Source of the DNA: Fen-1308 sp035319125
GTDB lineage: Bacteria; Nitrospirota; Thermodesulfovibrionia; Thermodesulfovibrionales; Dissulfurispiraceae
Length of the DNA stretch: 64,000 bases
Assembly (NCBI GenBank): GCA_035319125.1
Contig: DATHDG010000011.1
Location: forward strand, 1 to 64,000
Direction: 5' to 3'
The position numbers and the translations under genes are program-made. Below, one piece after another: positions 60,751 to 64,000 of the stretch; positions within the stretch are counted from its first letter, which is position 1; each line of letters opens with the position of its first letter. Below the pieces are notes generated by a model. That model searched no databases, was not told where the DNA came from, and saw only the letters and a list, made by a program, of their open reading frames with translations.

Positions 60751-62354
60751 TGGCAAAGATCCCTAAACCCGAACAACTTTCAAAAATAGATCTTAAGCCG
60801 AAGAGGCATTGGTCGCAGTTCCCCATTGATATCCGGCCCGGCATGTATTGCCACGGTGCAAAGGGTAAGGACCTTAAGACCCTTGAACTGCCTAATGCAC
60901 GGGACTGGTCTCCAGCCGAAGCAGACTGGAAACTCCCTGAGGATTGGAAACAGACGGTTTTAGACGGAATCAAGCAGAGGCTTGAGAGGTATCGCTCATT
61001 TCATATTTTTATGGATGTATGCGTAAGATGCGGCGCGTGCGCTGACAAATGCCACTTTTTCCTCGGCTCTGGCGATTCCAGAAATATGCCGGTGGTCAGG
61101 GCTGAAATACTCAGGTCTGTTTACCGTCATTATTTCACCCCGGCAGGCAAACTCTTTGGCAAATATGCCGGTGCGCGCGAACTGACCTTGGATGTGCTCA
61201 AGGAATGGTGGTACTATTTCTACCAGTGCACGGAATGCCGCCGCTGTTCGCTTTTCTGCCCGTACGGCATCGACCAGGCCGAAATAACTATCATAGGCCG
61301 CGAGCTGATGAACCTTCTGGGTCTCAACATTGGCTGGATCACCGGGCCGGCAGCAAACTGTTACATGAAAGGCAACCATCTTGGGCTGGAGCCACACACG
61401 ATCAAGAGCAGTATAGAGTTTTTCCTGAGCGACATCGAAGATATCACTGGGATTAAAATCGAGCCGACATTCAACAGAAAAGGCGCGGAGATACTATTCG
61501 TCACACCTTCAGGAGACCTGTTCGCTGATCCCGGTACATATACTGCTATGGGATATCTGATGCTCTTCCATGAACTCGGACTCGACTACACCTGGAGCAC
61601 ATACGCCTCGGAAGGCGGCAACTTCGGCTTCTTCACATCAATGGAGATGGCGAAGCGGCTTAACTCCAAGATATACGCCGAAGCGAAGAGGCTTGGTGTG
61701 AAATGGATACTTGGCGGCGAGTGCGGTCATATGTGGAGGGTCCTGCATCAATATATGGATACCTTCAACGGTCCAGCAGATTTTCTCGAGGAGCCGGTAT
61801 CGCCGATCACGGGCACCAAGTTCGACAATGCCAAGGCGACCAAGATGGTTCATATCGTCGAGTTTACGGCCGACCTTATCAAAAACGGAAAACTCAAGCT
61901 TGATCCAAGCAGGAACGATGACCTTATAGTGACCTATCACGACTCCTGCAATCCGGCCAGAGGAATGGGCTTCTTTGAAGAACCCAGATATGTGATAAAG
62001 AGCGTATGCAACCACTTCCATGAGATGCCGGAAGATACGATCCGCGAGCAGACATTCTGCTGTGGCAGCGGGTCGGGCCTCAATGCAAGCGAGGACATGG
62101 AACTCAGGATGAGAGGCGGCTTCCCAAGGGCAAATGCAGTCAAACATGTACGCGACAAGCACGGCGTCAATATGCTGGCCAATATATGCGCTATCGACAG
62201 GGCTACGCTACCTCCGCTCATGGATTACTGGGTGCCTGGTGTAAGAGTGACAGGAACTCACGAACTCGTTGCAAACGCGCTGGTTATGAAGGGCGAGAAA
62301 GAGAGAGAGACCAACCTTCGGGCCGAACCTCTTCCCGGAAAGGGGGGTGAATAA
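60750..62354 (+). CDS. dsrK: DsrK, HdrD-like Fe-S protein
   Basis: 534 residues. Two [4Fe-4S] motifs: CVRCGACADKCHFFLG and CTECRRCSLFCPYG. Two CCG-type halves of heterodisulfide-reductase kind: LGGECGHMW... in the middle and YHDSCNPARG plus FCCGSGSGLN at the C-terminus, ligating the catalytic cubane. It is thought to reduce the DsrC trisulfide on the cytoplasmic side of the complex. It overlaps dsrM by one base (TAATG). Confidence 0.97.
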   Translation: MAKIPKPEQLSKIDLKPKRHWSQFPIDIRPGMYCHGAKGKDLKTLELPNARDWSPAEADWKLPEDWKQTVLDGIKQRLERYRSFHIFMDVCVRCGACADKCHFFLGSGDSRNMPVVRAEILRSVYRHYFTPAGKLFGKYAGARELTLDVLKEWWYYFYQCTECRRCSLFCPYGIDQAEITIIGRELMNLLGLNIGWITGPAANCYMKGNHLGLEPHTIKSSIEFFLSDIEDITGIKIEPTFNRKGAEILFVTPSGDLFADPGTYTAMGYLMLFHELGLDYTWSTYASEGGNFGFFTSMEMAKRLNSKIYAEAKRLGVKWILGGECGHMWRVLHQYMDTFNGPADFLEEPVSPITGTKFDNAKATKMVHIVEFTADLIKNGKLKLDPSRNDDLIVTYHDSCNPARGMGFFEEPRYVIKSVCNHFHEMPEDTIREQTFCCGSGSGLNASEDMELRMRGGFPRANAVKHVRDKHGVNMLANICAIDRATLPPLMDYWVPGVRVTGTHELVANALVMKGEKERETNLRAEPLPGKGGE

Positions 62355-62356
62355 TC

Positions 62357-63121
62357 ATGTACGACAGCGGAAAGATTATAGCCGGACTGATTATTTTCAT
62401 CGTTATAGCATCACTTCCCTTCACGATGAATCTGGGTAAGGCTTCAATAAAACCTGAACCGAGCATTAATACCTTTGCCATCAATCAGATGGCGAAGAAA
62501 CAGTGTATCGAGAGCAAGGCCTATATGAAAACCACCCATATGCAGATGCTGAACAACTGGAGGGATGAGGTGGTGCGTGACGGCAACAGGCTGTATGTTG
62601 CTTCAGACGGCAAAGAATACAACATGAGCTTGCAGAATACCTGCATGCATTGCCATACGAATAAGGATAAGTTCTGCGATGAATGCCATAACTATGTTGC
62701 GGTCAAGCCCTATTGCTGGGATTGTCATATTGTTCCGAAGGAAGGCGCATTCGTACCGGTCGCGGCAAAAGCAGCTCCGGCACCGGCAGCTGTTCCAGGC
62801 CCTATCAATGTGCACTTTGCGGTCGGCAAGTATGATATTCCGGATGAGGCTCAGCACGGACTGACAGCATTGGCCGCGTATCTTCAGAAAAATGAGTCTG
62901 CCAGTGTTGTCATTTCCGGCTATACGGATAAAACCGGAGACCCGGCAAAGAACGAAGAACTGGCCAAGAATAGAGCCAAAGCCGTACGCGAGGTCTTCCG
63001 TGCGGCGGGCATTTCCGATGAGCGCATTGTTATGAAGAAACCTGAGGTCATAACGGGCAGCGCGGACAATGCTGAAGCACGCCGTGTCGACGTCAGCATT
63101 GCAGAAGGGAAGGGGGTTTAG
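62357..63121 (+). CDS. dsrJ: DsrJ trihaem cytochrome fused to an OmpA-like domain
   Basis: 254 residues, against about 130-150 for ordinary DsrJ. Residues 1-130 are a full DsrJ: a membrane signal anchor (8-24), Cys50 in KKQCIESK (the expected unusual haem ligand) with the TTHMQMLNNWRDEVVR segment, and haems at CMHCH (96-100), CDECH (107-111) and CWDCH (120-124). An Ala-Pro linker (137-148) leads to a complete OmpA/MotB peptidoglycan-binding domain (149-249): FAVGKYDI, SGYTDKTGDPAKNEELAKNR (Asp191, Arg206) and NAEARRVDVSI. The trihaem part serves the periplasmic side of DsrMKJOP; the extra domain should tie it to the cell wall. I know of no described DsrJ of this form. Confidence 0.95.
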   Translation: MYDSGKIIAGLIIFIVIASLPFTMNLGKASIKPEPSINTFAINQMAKKQCIESKAYMKTTHMQMLNNWRDEVVRDGNRLYVASDGKEYNMSLQNTCMHCHTNKDKFCDECHNYVAVKPYCWDCHIVPKEGAFVPVAAKAAPAPAAVPGPINVHFAVGKYDIPDEAQHGLTALAAYLQKNESASVVISGYTDKTGDPAKNEELAKNRAKAVREVFRAAGISDERIVMKKPEVITGSADNAEARRVDVSIAEGKGV

Positions 63122-63123
63122 CG

Positions 63124-63933
63124 ATGGGTGTGAACAGACGCGAATTTCTGAAATTTGTAAGCATGTCGACCCTGCTTGGTCTAGGCGGCACTACTGTTGC
63201 AGCTTCGGTCAAGAAGGAACTGGAGGCCTCCGGGCCATATATCCCTGATCCGAAGGGAATCAATGCTAAAAGATGGGCTATGGCAGTAGATATGAGAAAG
63301 TTCAAATCTGATGAAGATATTCAAAAGTGCATTGACGCCTGTCATCAGGTTCATAATGTGCCTGAAGCTGATCCAGCTCATCCGACGCAGGAGATAAAAT
63401 GGATATGGACTGAATCTTACGAACGTGCTTTCCCCGGCAACGAGGATGAATATCTTGCTGCTCATTATAAGCACATGCCGTTTCTTATACTTTGCAACCA
63501 TTGCGAAAACCCTCCGTGTGTCAGAGTCTGTCCGACAAAGGCAACGTTCAAGCGTCACACAGACGGCATTGTCATGATGGACATGCACCGATGCATCGGC
63601 TGCCGTTTTTGCATGGCGGCTTGTCCATATGGAGCCAGAAGCTTTAACTTCAGAGACCCTCGTCCTTTTATCAAGAGGGATCTGAATCAGGAGTTTCCAA
63701 CGAGGACAAAGGGTGTCGTGGAGAAATGCACCTTCTGCTATGAGAGGTTGGCAAAGGGCCTGCAGCCTGCCTGCGCTGAGATTTCAAACGGAGCTATAGC
63801 CTTTGGAGATTTAGATGATCCGGAATCCCCAGTCAGGAAGGTAATCGACAATAACTTCACCATTAGACGCAAGCCCGAGCTTGGCACCCATCCAAGTGTC
63901 TATTATGTTATAGGAGGACAGGAACATGCTTGA
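63124..63933 (+). CDS. dsrO: DsrO, periplasmic Fe-S protein
   Basis: 269 residues. A Tat signal (NRREFLKFVSMSTLLGLGG) exports it. Four cysteine sets for [4Fe-4S] clusters are visible: NHCENPPCVRVCPT, CIGCRFCMAACPYG, CTFCYERL and a preceding CIDACHQVH site, as in the DsrO/TtrB/NrfC group. It relays electrons between DsrJ and membrane DsrP on the periplasmic side. It starts two bases after dsrJ and overlaps dsrP by eight bp. Confidence 0.95.
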   Translation: MGVNRREFLKFVSMSTLLGLGGTTVAASVKKELEASGPYIPDPKGINAKRWAMAVDMRKFKSDEDIQKCIDACHQVHNVPEADPAHPTQEIKWIWTESYERAFPGNEDEYLAAHYKHMPFLILCNHCENPPCVRVCPTKATFKRHTDGIVMMDMHRCIGCRFCMAACPYGARSFNFRDPRPFIKRDLNQEFPTRTKGVVEKCTFCYERLAKGLQPACAEISNGAIAFGDLDDPESPVRKVIDNNFTIRRKPELGTHPSVYYVIGGQEHA

Positions 63934-64000
63934 GAAAGCCCTCAAAGGAGGCAGAACATACTGGACATGGGTGGCAGCTCTGCTGGCTGTTATAGGCGTC
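63926..64000 (+). CDS. dsrP: DsrP, N-terminal codons only (NrfD-like membrane protein)
   Basis: The window ends 25 codons into this frame, which reads MLEKALKGGRTYWTWVAALL with the first hydrophobic helix starting. It begins behind TAGGAGGACAGG and overlaps dsrO by eight bp. Position and start fit DsrP, the NrfD-type quinone-interacting subunit that completes DsrMKJOP. Assigned mainly from gene order. Confidence 0.8.
   Translation, partial: MLEKALKGGRTYWTWVAALLAVIGV

Noticed and set aside
1..64000. CRISPR array, rRNA operon or prophage
   Set aside because: No regularly spaced repeats, no rRNA-like sequence and no phage structural or integrase genes were seen on either strand.

Overview
The window looks like a chromosome segment from a mesophilic, low-to-mid GC anaerobe that can reduce, or possibly oxidise, sulfur compounds. 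A member of the Nitrospirota (Thermodesulfovibrionia-like) is my best guess. The reasons are a dsrABD and dsrN/C/MKJOP set laid out as in sulfate reducers, many multihaem and c-type cytochromes, an octahaem HAO-family cytochrome and hgcAB. Lineage is inference; a desulfobacterial or other dsr-bearing phylum cannot be excluded without a tree.

Layout. 1-5.6 kb: the end of a sensor histidine kinase, a degraded stretch with an IS3-type orfA remnant, small Cys-rich proteins and an AAA ATPase. 5.8-14.7 kb: octahaem cytochrome, membrane patatin-like phospholipase, dodecin, aminotransferase and small membrane or lipoprotein genes. 14.7-20 kb: a five-gene minus-strand operon with permuted ATP-grasp, alpha-E, transglutaminase and two AstE/AspA-like deacylases, a probable amide-ligation/peptide-tag system. 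20.4-29.1 kb: signalling genes (HD-GYP, PilZ, CBS/HPP, Lrp-like), a 40-codon gene, a DUF3786 Fe-S protein, bacteriohaemerythrin and a candidate structured RNA (about 27.55-27.79 kb). 29.9-33.9 kb: hydrolase, aldo/keto reductase, tandem SagB-like nitroreductase and a DUF4149 protein. 34-37.1 kb: mercury methylation genes hgcA and hgcB, coupled to an AbrB-like regulator, an unknown protein and an RpfG-like response regulator. 38.7-46.9 kb: a continuous plus-strand respiratory operon with Sco, aa3-type oxidase subunits I-III-IV-II, haem O synthase, Tat-exported sulfite dehydrogenase with its cytochrome, dihaem peroxidase and a small cytochrome c. 47-52.9 kb: GNAT, GlcD-like FAD oxidase and SMC. 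53.1-64 kb: dsrA, dsrB, dsrD, a convergent C-x4-C rubredoxin, dsrN (cbiA), a HEAT-like protein, dsrC, an RsbRD-N protein, then dsrM-K-J-O and the first codons of dsrP.

How it fits together. DsrAB with DsrC and the DsrMKJOP complex would carry out dissimilatory sulfite reduction, with DsrN supplying sirohaem amide. The same window encodes a periplasmic sulfite dehydrogenase and a terminal oxidase, so it can also handle sulfite and oxygen oxidatively, for energy or for detoxification. hgcAB predicts production of methylmercury. The most unusual single gene is dsrJ, whose trihaem cytochrome is followed by an OmpA-type peptidoglycan-binding domain. The most system-like uncharacterised locus is the ATP-grasp/alpha-E/transglutaminase/double-deacylase operon.
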